Positions 1-7,354 of a stretch of DNA of 17,326 bases are shown one piece after another. The translations under genes and the position numbers were made by a program. Positions within the stretch are counted from its first letter, which is position 1, and every line of letters starts with the position of its first letter. The stretch comes from an uncultured Clostridia bacterium (GTDB lineage Bacteria; Bacillota; Clostridia; Christensenellales; CAG-314), in assembly GCA_934281515.1 (NCBI GenBank), contig CAKQXG010000029.1, forward strand, positions 1 through 17,326. The letters run 5' to 3'. The notes beneath the pieces are model-generated. The model searched no databases and was not told the DNA's origin. It was given only the letters and a program-made list of their open reading frames with translations.

Positions 1-279
1 GCCGTTGGCAAAGTGGTATACGCCTCGTCCGTTGCGTTTGTCGTTGCGGTACTCGCCCTCGTACCAATCGCCGTCCGTCCAGTAGTACTTGCCGTGACCG
101 TTGAACTTGCCGTCGACAAAGTCGCCGACATATTTGGTGCCGTCGGCGAAGGTATACGTGCCGGAACCGTTACGTTTGCCGTTTTTGTATTCGCCTTCGT
201 AGGAAGCGCCGTCTTTAAACTTAAACGTGCCTCGTCCGTTGGGGTTGCCGTTGCCGTCTACCTCTCCGGTGTAGGTGCC
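1..279 (-). repeat. MORN super-repeat copy C (partial, runs off the window)
   Basis: Residues 513-605 match the first 93 codons of the unit and are cut by the window edge. More copies may follow outside. Confidence 0.8.
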
Positions 280-1815
280 GTTGTTGTTTGTAAACGTTGT
301 TACGTCGCTGCCGCTGTTACCGCCACTGCTGCTTGAGTGACTGCCGTTACTTGCGGACGATCCGTCGCCCTTGCGCAGTACCTTTTTGCAGTCGCCGTCC
401 ACGTAGTCGCCTTCTTCCCAACTGCCGTCGGCAAAGTGGTACGTACCTACGCCGTTGCGCTTGTCGTTGCGATACTCGCCATCGAACCAATCGCCGTCCG
501 TCCAATAGTACTTGCCGTGACCGTGGAAATCGCCGTTGACAAAGTCACCGACATACTTGCACCCGTCGGAGAAGGTATACGTACCGAAACCGTTGCGTTT
601 GCCGTTTTTGTACTGTCCTTCGTAGCTTGCACCGTTGTTAAACTTAAACGTACCGTGTCCGTCGGGATTGCCGTTGCCGTCCACCTCGCCCGTGTAGGTG
701 CCGCTGTTGTTAGTAAACGTTGTTACGCCGCTGCCACTGTTGCTGCCGCTACTGCTTGAGGAACTGCCGTTAGTTGCGGACGAGCCACTGCCCTTGCGCA
801 GTACCTTTTTGCAGTCGCCGTCGACGTATTCGGCTTCTTCCCAACTGCCGTCGGCAAAGTGGTACGTGCCTACGCCGTTACGCTTGTCGTTACGGTACTC
901 GCCCTCGAACCAGTCGCCGTCCGTCCAATAGTACTTGCCGTGACCGTGGAAATCGCCGTCAACAAAGTCACCGACATACTTGGAGCCGTCAGCAAATGTA
1001 TATGTGCCGTAACCGTTACGTTTGCCGTCGACATACTCGCCCTCGTAGGTAGCGCCGTTGTTAAACTTAAACGTGCCGTAACCGCAAGGATTGCCGTTCT
1101 CGTCAAGAGTACCTGTATACGTGCCTGCATTAAACTGAACCGTACGGTCGGCAGTGCTTACACCGCCTGCACGCTCGTCGGACGAACTGCCGCTTGACGT
1201 GAAGTTACCGCCTGTGCCGCCAAGAAGATCTTCGAGATAGGCACCGCCGCGAGAAGAACTGCGGTTGCCGCCGTTTGAGGAAGAGCCGTTGCTATTGCTT
1301 GCAGTACCCTGACCGTTTCCGCTACGCAACACGCGTACGCATTTGCTGTTTCTGTATTCGCCGTACTCCCACGTACCGTCGGAATAGTGATATGTGCCGT
1401 AGCCGTTGCGCTCGTCCTCGAACCAATCGCCTTCGTACCAATCGCCGTTGGTCCAGTAGTAGGTGCCTGTACCGCTGAAATCGCCGTCGAAGAAATCACC
1501 GACGTATTTGTCGCCGTCGGCATAGTAGTAGGTACCTTTGCCGGTACGATTGCCGTTGCGGTACTCTCCCTCGTAACGTGCTCCGCTGGGGTAGGTAAAC
1601 ACACCGAAACCGTCGCGCTTGTCGTGATTAAACTCGCCGGAATACACCGTGCCGTCGCCGTAGTAGTAGGTACCTTGCCCGTGCATGTCGTTGTTGTACC
1701 AATCGCCTTCGTAGCGTGCGCCGGTGTTCCAATAATAGGTGCCGTGGCCGTGGCGTTTGTTTTCCGAGTTGACATCGCCCACGTAGTAACCGTTTTCGTA
1801 ATTTTGTCTAGGCAT
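1..1815 (-). CDS. MORN-repeat protein, C-terminus beyond the left edge
   Basis: An uninterrupted reading frame of 605 codons runs from the ATG at 1815 to the window edge; no stop is seen, so the C-terminus is missing. AGGAGG lies 5 nt before the ATG. The protein is almost wholly MORN repeats (pattern YxGxxxxGxxxGxGxYxxxxG), which in other proteins form beta-hairpin solenoids that act as scaffolds or bind lipid or protein. Order: an N-terminal MORN tract of about six repeats (residues 1 to ~160), a Ser/Gly/Asn-rich linker (~162-228) with a short hydrophobic AYLEDLLGG patch, then 141-residue super-repeats starting at 231, 372 and 513. Each super-repeat is a MORN block plus a Ser/Gly spacer. No signal peptide or membrane helix is seen, so it is probably cytoplasmic. 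The function is not recognisable. It has its own promoter and is separated from truA by 204 bp. Confidence 0.92.
   Translation of the reverse strand, partial: MPRQNYENGYYVGDVNSENKRHGHGTYYWNTGARYEGDWYNNDMHGQGTYYYGDGTVYSGEFNHDKRDGFGVFTYPSGARYEGEYRNGNRTGKGTYYYADGDKYVGDFFDGDFSGTGTYYWTNGDWYEGDWFEDERNGYGTYHYSDGTWEYGEYRNSKCVRVLRSGNGQGTASNSNGSSSNGGNRSSSRGGAYLEDLLGGTGGNFTSSGSSSDERAGGVSTADRTVQFNAGTYTGTLDENGNPCGYGTFKFNNGATYEGEYVDGKRNGYGTYTFADGSKYVGDFVDGDFHGHGKYYWTDGDWFEGEYRNDKRNGVGTYHFADGSWEEAEYVDGDCKKVLRKGSGSSATNGSSSSSSGSNSGSGVTTFTNNSGTYTGEVDGNGNPDGHGTFKFNNGASYEGQYKNGKRNGFGTYTFSDGCKYVGDFVNGDFHGHGKYYWTDGDWFDGEYRNDKRNGVGTYHFADGSWEEGDYVDGDCKKVLRKGDGSSASNGSHSSSSGGNSGSDVTTFTNNNGTYTGEVDGNGNPNGRGTFKFKDGASYEGEYKNGKRNGSGTYTFADGTKYVGDFVDGKFNGHGKYYWTDGDWYEGEYRNDKRNGRGVYHFANG
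280..702 (-). repeat. MORN super-repeat copy B (141 codons)
   Basis: Residues 372-512 of the MORN protein, same order as copy A. Long stretches match copy A at the nucleotide level (for example the VGDF-GDFHGHGKYYWTDGDW part), which points to recent duplication or gene conversion. Confidence 0.85.
703..1125 (-). repeat. MORN super-repeat copy A (141 codons)
   Basis: First of three in-frame units in the MORN protein, residues 231-371, counted from the GTYTG motif. It contains about five MORN hairpins, a CKKVLRKG motif and a Ser/Gly spacer. The next GTYTG lies exactly 423 nt further along the coding strand. Confidence 0.85.
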
Positions 1816-1899
1816 AAAAACCTCCTGATTGTCCGTTATATGCACTTGCATTGCAGTCTGACACAAACAATTACATGCGCATTTTTATTGCATATTACT

Positions 1900-1928
1900 A
1901 TTATACAACAGTCCACACAATTTGTAAA
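1900..1928 (-). promoter_or_regulatory. sigma-A promoter of the MORN gene
   Basis: On the minus strand, TTTACA (1928-1923), a 17-nt spacer, then TATAAT (1905-1900). The predicted start is near 1893, giving a leader of about 77 nt before the ATG at 1815. Confidence 0.7.
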
Positions 1929-2019
1929 CAGTTTTTGTAAAAATTGTTTATTTATTTTTTGTGATTTATCCGCCAATCTATACATTACTTGCAGCAGGCA
2001 GAGATAAGTTGCGCCGCCG

Positions 2020-2805
2020 TCAGCCGTTTGGGAAGATGTGCCGGTCGGTGCATTGTATTGACAAGTTATCGGGGTAGCTGACGTGTTCCAGAGTAAGTCC
2101 GCGCGACGGCATGGTGCGAAATTGCAATTTTTTGCCGTCAAGCATTGCCTGCACATCGTCAAGCGTGCGCTTGCCCTTGCCGACTTCAACAAGCAGTCCC
2201 ACCATTATGCGTACCTGATTGTACAAAAAGGCGTTGCCGTTGACGGTAAATGTGATCTCGCCGTCATCCGCACCGCTGACCGCAAAACCATTGATTGTGC
2301 GCACTGTACCCTTGAGATTGCTGCCCGTATTCTGGAATGCGGCAAAGTCATGAGTACCGACCAACAGTTGTGCCGCTTGTTGCATTGCGGTGACGCTTAC
2401 CGGGCGATACAGTTGCGCATGGTTGACATCCAGCGACGGTTTGCGAAAGGGCGAAACGTACACGCGGTAAACATAGGTTTTGTCGATCGCCGAAAAACGC
2501 GCGTCAAACTCGTCCTTGACAAACTCTGCGGCGGTGACGGCAACTGTCGGTGGCAAGGCAAGGTTGACCCCCAGACACAACTTGTAGGGGTTGACTGCCT
2601 TGTCCGTAACAAAGTGCGCCGCTTGCCCCGTAGCATGCACGCCTACGTCGGTTCGTCCTGCGGCGTAAATACGCACAAAGTCGCAATCGAAGTACCGTCC
2701 CAACGCATGTTCGACGGCATCCTGCACGGAGTTGCCGTTAGTCTGACTTTGCCAACCGCAAAAGTCGGTGCCGACATATTCTATTGTCAGTTTGATTTTT
2801 TGCAT
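2020..2805 (-). CDS. truA: tRNA pseudouridine(38-40) synthase TruA
   Basis: Converts uridine to pseudouridine at positions 38-40 of the tRNA anticodon arm, in the cytoplasm. The 261-residue product has the TruA N-terminus (KIKLTIEYVGTDFCGWQ) and the catalytic motif GRTDVGVHA with Asp53. Later come the conserved NxFLYNQVRIMVG segment and a short tail. Length is slightly above the usual ~245. The ATG at 2805 is chosen because the TruA homology begins there; it follows the ecfT stop by one base (TGATATG), implying translational coupling, and no strong ribosome site of its own is seen. A start at 2862 would add 19 residues encoded inside ecfT and is unlikely. Last gene of the ecf operon, an association common in Bacillota. 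No clear terminator hairpin was found after it. Confidence 0.95.
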   Translation of the reverse strand: MQKIKLTIEYVGTDFCGWQSQTNGNSVQDAVEHALGRYFDCDFVRIYAAGRTDVGVHATGQAAHFVTDKAVNPYKLCLGVNLALPPTVAVTAAEFVKDEFDARFSAIDKTYVYRVYVSPFRKPSLDVNHAQLYRPVSVTAMQQAAQLLVGTHDFAAFQNTGSNLKGTVRTINGFAVSGADDGEITFTVNGNAFLYNQVRIMVGLLVEVGKGKRTLDDVQAMLDGKKLQFRTMPSRGLTLEHVSYPDNLSIQCTDRHIFPNG

Positions 2806-2806
2806 A

Positions 2807-3643
2807 TCAGTAGTACAGCCAAATGAGATTTGCCCAACTTTGTTGATTACAATACACCACAAACACGGCTACAAATACCGAAACTGTCACAAATGCGCCA
2901 ACTGCGTCGCGCCAGGACATCTTCATTGTGTTCAGTCGCGTGCGCTTGTCGGAGCCTTCGTAACAACGACTGTTCATGGCGTTGGCAAGCTCGTCGGCAC
3001 GACGGAAACCGCCAACCAGCAATGGTATAAGTATGGGAATGAACGCCTTGGCACGCTTAACGATGTTACCCGTGTCGAAGTCGGCTCCGCGTGCCTTTTG
3101 TGCGCGAACAATACGGTCGGTTTCTTCGATGAGTCCCGGAATAAAAGACAGCGTAAGACTCATGATCAGCGCAAGATCCCTTACGGGGAAACGCACCACA
3201 TTTAGCGGCGCAAGCAGGCACTCGATGGCATGAGTAAGGTCGACGGGCGTTGTTGTGAGAGTAAGCAGGTTGCTGCCGATGACAAGCAATGTAAGCCGCA
3301 ACAGCATTTTTGCGGCAAACTTGATGCCTTCGTCGTAGATTTCCAACACCCACCAACTCCACAGCAGTGTACCGCGCTTGGTGAAAAACAGGTTAAGTAC
3401 GGCGGTAAACAGCAACAGCACAAATATGCCTTTGACTGATTTGAGCACGCTGCCGAGCGGCACCTTGGAACACGCTACGACAAGCAGCAAAAACACGGCG
3501 ATAAGCCCGAACACAGCAAAACTCGTCACAAAAAATATACCCACCATAAACAGCAAACACAATACAAGTTTGATGCGAGCGTCCATTTTGTGTACGAAAC
3601 TGTCGGCAAAGTAGTACTGACCGAAGGTGACGTCACGAAGCAT
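2807..3643 (-). CDS. ecfT: ECF transporter transmembrane protein EcfT
   Basis: The membrane scaffold that couples the EcfA1/EcfA2 ATPases to interchangeable substrate-binding S components for vitamins or metal ions. The 278-residue product has hydrophobic segments near 24-58, 70-88, 110-130, 155-172, 200-212 and 246-264. The two Arg motifs that contact the ATPases are present: ARG (184-186) and the SRCYEG stretch (225-230). The ATG at 3643 is preferred to the in-frame GTG at 3652 because that GTG overlaps the ribosome site itself (AGGAGG, 3657-3652), which is 8 nt from the ATG. It overlaps the ecfA2 end by 11 nt. No S-component gene lies in the window, which fits a shared (group II) module. 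Confidence 0.93.
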   Translation of the reverse strand: MLRDVTFGQYYFADSFVHKMDARIKLVLCLLFMVGIFFVTSFAVFGLIAVFLLLVVACSKVPLGSVLKSVKGIFVLLLFTAVLNLFFTKRGTLLWSWWVLEIYDEGIKFAAKMLLRLTLLVIGSNLLTLTTTPVDLTHAIECLLAPLNVVRFPVRDLALIMSLTLSFIPGLIEETDRIVRAQKARGADFDTGNIVKRAKAFIPILIPLLVGGFRRADELANAMNSRCYEGSDKRTRLNTMKMSWRDAVGAFVTVSVFVAVFVVYCNQQSWANLIWLYY

Positions 3644-4541
3644 TCTTGTCACCTCCTTTCAGAGCGCATACGGCGGCAAAAACCTGTTCCACCGTACGTG
3701 CATCGTCGGGCAATGCGTATCCGTTTTGTTCCAACGTGTTGGCAAAGCGTGCCATCTGCGGCACTTCCAGTCCCATGGCGGTAATTTCCGTCTCCATACG
3801 GAACAGCGCACGCGGCGACATGTCATAAGCGACGGCGCCGTCTGCAAACACCACTACGCGGTCGGCGTACTCGTACACTTCGTTCATGTCGTGGGACACC
3901 ATTACGACGGTTACGCCGTCACGTTTGTTTAACGTCTGTACAAGGTGCAAAATTTCGCTTTTGCCCTGCGGATCGAGACCTGCGGTAGGTTCGTCCAGCA
4001 CAAGCAAATCGGGAGAAGTGACCAGCACCCCTGCCAATGCAACGCGACGTTTTTCGCCGCCCGACAGGTCGAAGGGGGATTTGTTGCGCACTTCGTCGAA
4101 ATCCAGTCCGACGGTTTGTATCGCCTTACGCACAAGAGTTTCGAAGTCGGCTTTGTCGTAGCCGAAGTTTTTCAGTCCGAAGCACACGTCGTCATACACG
4201 CTGTCGGCAAACAATTGGTACTCGGGATACTGAAACACCATGCCGACCTGTCGCCGAAGAGATTTCAAATCGACCTTTTTGTCGGCAAGGTTGTATCCGA
4301 GTACAGACATGTTGCCCTTTTGCAGACGAACCAGTGCATTGAAGTGTTGCAAAAACGTACTTTTACCACTGCCGGTATGTCCTACGACAGCGACAAACTG
4401 TCCGCGTTTGATGTCGACGGATACGTCGTGCAAAGCGTACTCCGGTTGCTTGTTTTTAGGGTCGTAGGAGAACCAAACGTTTTGCGCAAATACTGCGCTG
4501 TCCGTTGGCGCGACAAAGGGCGTTACTTGATGTTTTGGCAT
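3633..4541 (-). CDS. ecfA2: ECF transporter ATP-binding protein EcfA2
   Basis: Second ATPase of the ECF energizing module; pairs with EcfA1 and drives EcfT. The 302-residue product has Walker A GHTGSGKST (54-62), Q-loop Gln104 in MVFQYPEYQLF, signature LSGGE (159-163), Walker B LLVLDEP (179-185, Glu184) and H-loop His217. GHTGSGKS and QYPExQLF are typical of EcfA2 rather than EcfA1. A tail of about 70 residues follows the ATPase core, as usual in the family. The start at 4541 is supported by a GGGGGTGA ribosome site just upstream. The gene overlaps the ecfA1 end by 19 nt and the ecfT start by 11 nt. Confidence 0.95.
   Translation of the reverse strand: MPKHQVTPFVAPTDSAVFAQNVWFSYDPKNKQPEYALHDVSVDIKRGQFVAVVGHTGSGKSTFLQHFNALVRLQKGNMSVLGYNLADKKVDLKSLRRQVGMVFQYPEYQLFADSVYDDVCFGLKNFGYDKADFETLVRKAIQTVGLDFDEVRNKSPFDLSGGEKRRVALAGVLVTSPDLLVLDEPTAGLDPQGKSEILHLVQTLNKRDGVTVVMVSHDMNEVYEYADRVVVFADGAVAYDMSPRALFRMETEITAMGLEVPQMARFANTLEQNGYALPDDARTVEQVFAAVCALKGGDKNAS
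3652..3657 (-). promoter_or_regulatory. Ribosome binding site that fixes the ecfT start
   Basis: AGGAGG on the minus strand, 8 nt before the ATG at 3643. It overlaps the alternative GTG at 3652, so that GTG cannot be served by it. The site lies inside the end of ecfA2. Confidence 0.8.
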
Positions 4542-5389
4542 ACTTCACCCCCTAGCGCGGACGGATCGGACGTGTTTGTATCTACGTCGAAACCGACATT
4601 TTTAAGTAATTTGGCAAGTTCCACGGTACGCGGCGCACGCAGTCCCACCTTTTGCAACAACATGTCGTCGGCAAAGATCTCTTGCGGAGTGCCCTGTGCG
4701 ACAAGATGTCCGTCATCCATTACAAACACATGGTCACAGTCGATTACTTCTTCCATAAAGTGTGTAATCAGCACCACCGTCATGCCGTTTTTGTTCAGGC
4801 GATGCGCAACGTCCAACACTTCTTTGCGCCCCTGCGGATCGAGCATGGCTGTCGACTCGTCCAGCACAAGCACCTGCGGTTTGATGGCAAGCGCACCTGC
4901 AATGGCAATGCGCTGTTTCTGTCCGCCGCTGAGTGCGTGTGGACTGCGACGGGCAAAATCGCTCATGCCGACAAGAGCCAATGCCTCGTCGACGCGCATA
5001 CGAATTTCCGCCGACGGCACGCCCAGGTTTTCCGGACCGAAAGCGACGTCCTCTTCCACTATACTTGCCACCATTTGATTGTCGGGGTTCTGAAACACCA
5101 TACCTACGTTTTTGCGGACTTCAAAAATAGTGTTTTTGTCGGCGGTGTCGATACCGAACACCGTCACTTTGCCACCGGCAGGTACCAACAAACCGTTAAG
5201 CAATTTGGCAAGGGTGGATTTGCCGCAACCGTTATGCCCGACAAGCGCGACAAAAGAGCCCTGCATAAGTTGTAAGGTCACGCCTTCCACACCTACGCAT
5301 TGCTCCGCATTGCCCTGTTCGTCGTACGTTTTGTAGTAATAGCAAACGTTGTCAAGGCTTATTGCAATTTGTTTGTTGTCATTGTTCAA
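4523..5389 (-). CDS. ecfA1: ECF transporter ATP-binding protein EcfA1
   Basis: First ATPase of the ECF module. The 288-residue product has Walker A GHNGCGKST (51-59), Q-loop Gln100 in FQNPDNQMV, signature LSGGQ (153-157), Walker B VLVLDEST (173-180, Glu178) and H-loop His210. The GHNG and DESTAMLDPQGR variants are characteristic of EcfA1. The start appears to be TTG at 5389: the nearby ATG at 5382 is out of frame and no in-frame ATG or GTG lies before the conserved first strand (ISLDNVCYYY). Only a weak GGTG-like ribosome site precedes it, so the exact start is less sure than the identity. First gene of the operon, about 30 nt from a predicted transcription start. Confidence 0.94.
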   Translation of the reverse strand: MNNDNKQIAISLDNVCYYYKTYDEQGNAEQCVGVEGVTLQLMQGSFVALVGHNGCGKSTLAKLLNGLLVPAGGKVTVFGIDTADKNTIFEVRKNVGMVFQNPDNQMVASIVEEDVAFGPENLGVPSAEIRMRVDEALALVGMSDFARRSPHALSGGQKQRIAIAGALAIKPQVLVLDESTAMLDPQGRKEVLDVAHRLNKNGMTVVLITHFMEEVIDCDHVFVMDDGHLVAQGTPQEIFADDMLLQKVGLRAPRTVELAKLLKNVGFDVDTNTSDPSALGGEVCQNIK

Positions 5390-5425
5390 ATCAGCACCGT
5401 CTTTAAATCAGATTATTGAATAAAT

Positions 5426-5455
5426 ATTATACAACAATTTATTGCCTTTTGGCAA
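5426..5455 (-). promoter_or_regulatory. Promoter of the ecfA1-ecfA2-ecfT-truA operon, with a dyad over the -35
   Basis: On the minus strand, TTGCCA (5455-5450), an 18-nt spacer, then a perfect TATAAT (5431-5426). The -35 lies inside a short inverted repeat, TTGCC-TTTT-GGCAA (5442-5455), that could be a repressor site. Predicted leader is about 30 nt. Confidence 0.75.
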
Positions 5456-5479
5456 ACGATTGAGACAAGTTGAACATAA

Positions 5480-5532
5480 TAGAGAAAATTTGACGATACA
5501 AGTAGCAAAGCGCCCAAAACCCGCTACTCGTC
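5480..5532 (-). terminator. Possible terminator after the acyltransferase-ASCH-HicB operon
   Basis: Bulged stem: GCTAC/GTAGC (5523-5527 with 5502-5506) continued by TCGTC/GACGA (5528-5532 with 5492-5496) across a 5-nt bulge, with a 16-nt loop. On the minus strand it is followed by AAATTTTCTC. The bulge and large loop make it a weak candidate. Confidence 0.4.
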
Positions 5533-5548
5533 AACGTCAGATTGCATA

Positions 5549-5800
5549 TTACAGTTCCACCGTAATACGCACTATTTTTCTGTCGGGAAACAAAGCTTTC
5601 ATTTTGTCCTCCGACGAGGGAGCGCCACACTGTTCCGGAGCAATTTGCAACATGCTTTTAAGCAAGTCTTGTGCCATCATCATTGTGTTTTCCTCGCCGT
5701 AACCGCATGTCACGCCGCAAAAAATGTCGGGGAATGTGACGTTTGTAGCCGTAGGATCGTCTTTGTCCGTGTCAAACAACGCATAGTACGTGTATTTCAT
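5549..5800 (-). CDS. Small HicB-like protein, no HicA neighbour
   Basis: Small protein of 83 residues. Its N-terminal half follows the HicB antitoxin fold pattern: a first strand (YTYYALFDTD), then VTFPDIFCGVTCG, resembling the HicB FPDLPGCxTxG motif, then a helix (ENTMMMAQDLLKSML). The C-terminal half ends in a strand (KIVRITVEL) and shows no obvious DNA-binding domain. The ATG at 5800 is chosen for the GGAGG site 5 nt upstream; the frame is open further upstream but that part overlaps the ASCH gene. It is 13 nt after the ASCH stop, so cotranscribed. No HicA-type dsRBD toxin lies next to it. Family assignment is from motif recall; the role is unknown. Confidence 0.8.
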   Translation of the reverse strand: MKYTYYALFDTDKDDPTATNVTFPDIFCGVTCGYGEENTMMMAQDLLKSMLQIAPEQCGAPSSEDKMKALFPDRKIVRITVEL

Positions 5801-5813
5801 TTTATCCTCCCGT

Positions 5814-6155
5814 TTAGTCAATTTTTTCAACTTGTATACCCACAACCCCGTAATGCATTTCTTTTTCGGGCGAGTAATATCTGTACATGTCCGCAGGGTC
5901 GGCGACTTCGTCGTTTGCATACCCAAGCGCAATCTTGTCCCATGCGGCATACATATCTGCAAAGGTTGGATACCTGTACAGTCCGACCACACGGCACAGC
6001 AAGGTTTCTTCGTTTGCGGTGCACGTAAACAATATACAATCGCCCACATTGACAAGTTGTCGTTTTTCGTCGAATAAACGCATTTCTATTGTTTTAGCGC
6101 CACACTTAATAGCATTAAACGGCTGTAAGTGTAAATTCATATTGTGCGTCGTCAT
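5814..6155 (-). CDS. ASCH-domain protein
   Basis: Product of 113 residues spanning one ASCH domain, a PUA-like beta-barrel thought to bind RNA or nucleotides; some relatives (YqfB) are N4-acetylcytidine amidohydrolases. The family core is seen as IKCGAKTIEMRLFDEKR (residues 16-32, with Lys17, Lys21, Thr22, Glu24 and Arg26), followed by VGDCILF and a later FADMY helix. The start ATG at 6155 overlaps the acyltransferase stop as ATGA and has an AAGGAG site upstream, so translation is probably coupled. An internal ATG five codons later is possible. Whether it binds RNA or acts as an enzyme cannot be read from the sequence. Confidence 0.88.
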   Translation of the reverse strand: MTTHNMNLHLQPFNAIKCGAKTIEMRLFDEKRQLVNVGDCILFTCTANEETLLCRVVGLYRYPTFADMYAAWDKIALGYANDEVADPADMYRYYSPEKEMHYGVVGIQVEKID

Positions 6156-7165
6156 AGCTTCTTCTCCTTGTGTAACAGTATGTTTACCCCCTTTACGCCA
6201 TATCGCAACGCAAGGTACAATGCAAGACTGCCGAAAAACGTGATAGGCATAAGAAAGTACCGCTTGAGCGTAATGCCGCATGCCAGACTGCCGACAATCA
6301 GGTGGAATACATACATGTAATAGGTAGCGTCCTTACCGAGAAACTCGTACACTATTCCACCGACCCTGCCTTGGCTTGCCTGCGGATACAACTTACCAAG
6401 ACCGTCCAGTCCGATAATGAAAAATGCCGCCGACAGTACGTTACTCAGATAAAACTCCATTTCGACGATTGCTCGTTCGGCATAGGCTAGCAATGCAAAA
6501 ACACAGCCCATGACAAGACAGCAAATCGTTTCGGATTTGTCCGCAGTGGCACCTTGCCGTTCACCTCGCAAAACATACCCCAGCGCAAACAGCGGAAGCG
6601 CCATAAACCACGTGTTGCGCAAATCGTGCGTTTCCAAAGAATAGTTTACAAACACATGCAAGTATCCCCCGAATGTCAACGAAACGGCGAGCAACACCAC
6701 CGCAACAACACGATAATACTTGTCCAACCGTAACTTGCACGCAATGTAATGTACAACCGACAGCACAAACAGCGCGACAAGATACCACAAGTGGTAACCC
6801 GAAGTAACAGGCTCATTGACATGGAAAAAGTAGTAGATAAATCGCTCGCGAAACAGCGAAGCAAAAAAGTCGTTTACCGACGCGCCCCAATACAGTGTCA
6901 TGACAAAATCGTACAGAATGTATACAACCATGGCAAACACAAAATACAACAGCGAGTTGCGTACAAAAGAAATGTTTTTGCGTTGTTGTTTTTCCGGCGA
7001 ATCGGCACGATTGTAAAAACCGCTGATAACGAAAAAAGCAGGCACTCCCAGTCTGAACAACGGCAAAAACACACCGTCGCCAAAATGCACGCCCATAACC
7101 AACAACGTCAATAGATACCGAAAAATATCGACAAAAATATTACGCTTTCCCGTGTTTGTACTCAT
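6152..7165 (-). CDS. Membrane acyltransferase 3 family protein
   Basis: Product of 337 residues, mostly hydrophobic, with about ten predicted membrane helices. Family marks are the N-terminal helix with the likely catalytic histidine (MGVHFGDG, His27) and RLGVPAFFVISGF at 38-50, typical of acyltransferase 3 (PF01757) O-acyltransferases. HLWYLVALFVLS and a late TYYMYVFHLIVGS helix also fit. Such enzymes transfer acetyl or other acyl groups to surface sugars, peptidoglycan or lipids at the membrane; the acceptor cannot be told here. The ATG at 7165 has GAGGAG 6 nt upstream; a start at 7210 would lie inside the leader hairpin region and is rejected. First gene of a three-gene operon with the ASCH and HicB-like genes. 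Confidence 0.9.
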   Translation of the reverse strand: MSTNTGKRNIFVDIFRYLLTLLVMGVHFGDGVFLPLFRLGVPAFFVISGFYNRADSPEKQQRKNISFVRNSLLYFVFAMVVYILYDFVMTLYWGASVNDFFASLFRERFIYYFFHVNEPVTSGYHLWYLVALFVLSVVHYIACKLRLDKYYRVVAVVLLAVSLTFGGYLHVFVNYSLETHDLRNTWFMALPLFALGYVLRGERQGATADKSETICCLVMGCVFALLAYAERAIVEMEFYLSNVLSAAFFIIGLDGLGKLYPQASQGRVGGIVYEFLGKDATYYMYVFHLIVGSLACGITLKRYFLMPITFFGSLALYLALRYGVKGVNILLHKEKKL

Positions 7166-7195
7166 TGTTCTCCTCTTTCGCCCGCACAGCAAAAA

Positions 7196-7220
7196 TACGG
7201 TAGTCTGCACGACTACCGTA
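7196..7220 (-). promoter_or_regulatory. Perfect 10-bp hairpin at the 5' end of the acyltransferase transcript
   Basis: TACGGTAGTC (7196-7205) and GACTACCGTA (7211-7220) are exact inverse copies around a 5-nt loop. On the minus strand the stem is followed directly by TTTTT. The predicted transcription start (near 7217) falls at the stem base, so it could be an operator at the start site, a 5' stabilising stem, or an early-termination element. Confidence 0.65.
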
Positions 7221-7223
7221 AAT

Positions 7224-7252
7224 ATAATAAATTATTTCGAGTAAATAGTCAA
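7224..7252 (-). promoter_or_regulatory. Promoter of the acyltransferase-ASCH-HicB operon
   Basis: On the minus strand, TTGACT (7252-7247), a 17-nt spacer, then TATTAT (7229-7224), each one base from consensus. It lies beyond the galE terminator, so the operon has its own start. Confidence 0.72.
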
Positions 7253-7354
7253 CAGGTTAGCGAAGATATGCGGATGCAGTTGTTGCAATACTCCGTCTCG
7301 CCACCTTTTGCAATTGCCGATACTCGCTTACACACCGACAATCCGAAGTTTTCG

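Noticed and set aside
1..1125. Regular repeats considered as a CRISPR or satellite array
   Set aside because: The repeats are coding, in frame, 423 bp long and without short variable spacers.
1387..2007. Plus-strand open frames of 80-206 codons across the MORN gene
   Set aside because: These are low-complexity Val/Ala-rich shadows of the repeat, present in the same form in each repeat copy; the minus frame gives textbook MORN motifs.
3945..5078. A 377-codon plus-strand open frame across ecfA2 and ecfA1
   Set aside because: It spans two well-identified ATPase genes on the other strand and has no family features.
5439..5630. A 63-codon minus-strand frame in the ecfA1/HicB-like gap
   Set aside because: It overlaps the HicB-like 3' end and the ecf promoter, with no ribosome site or recognisable features.
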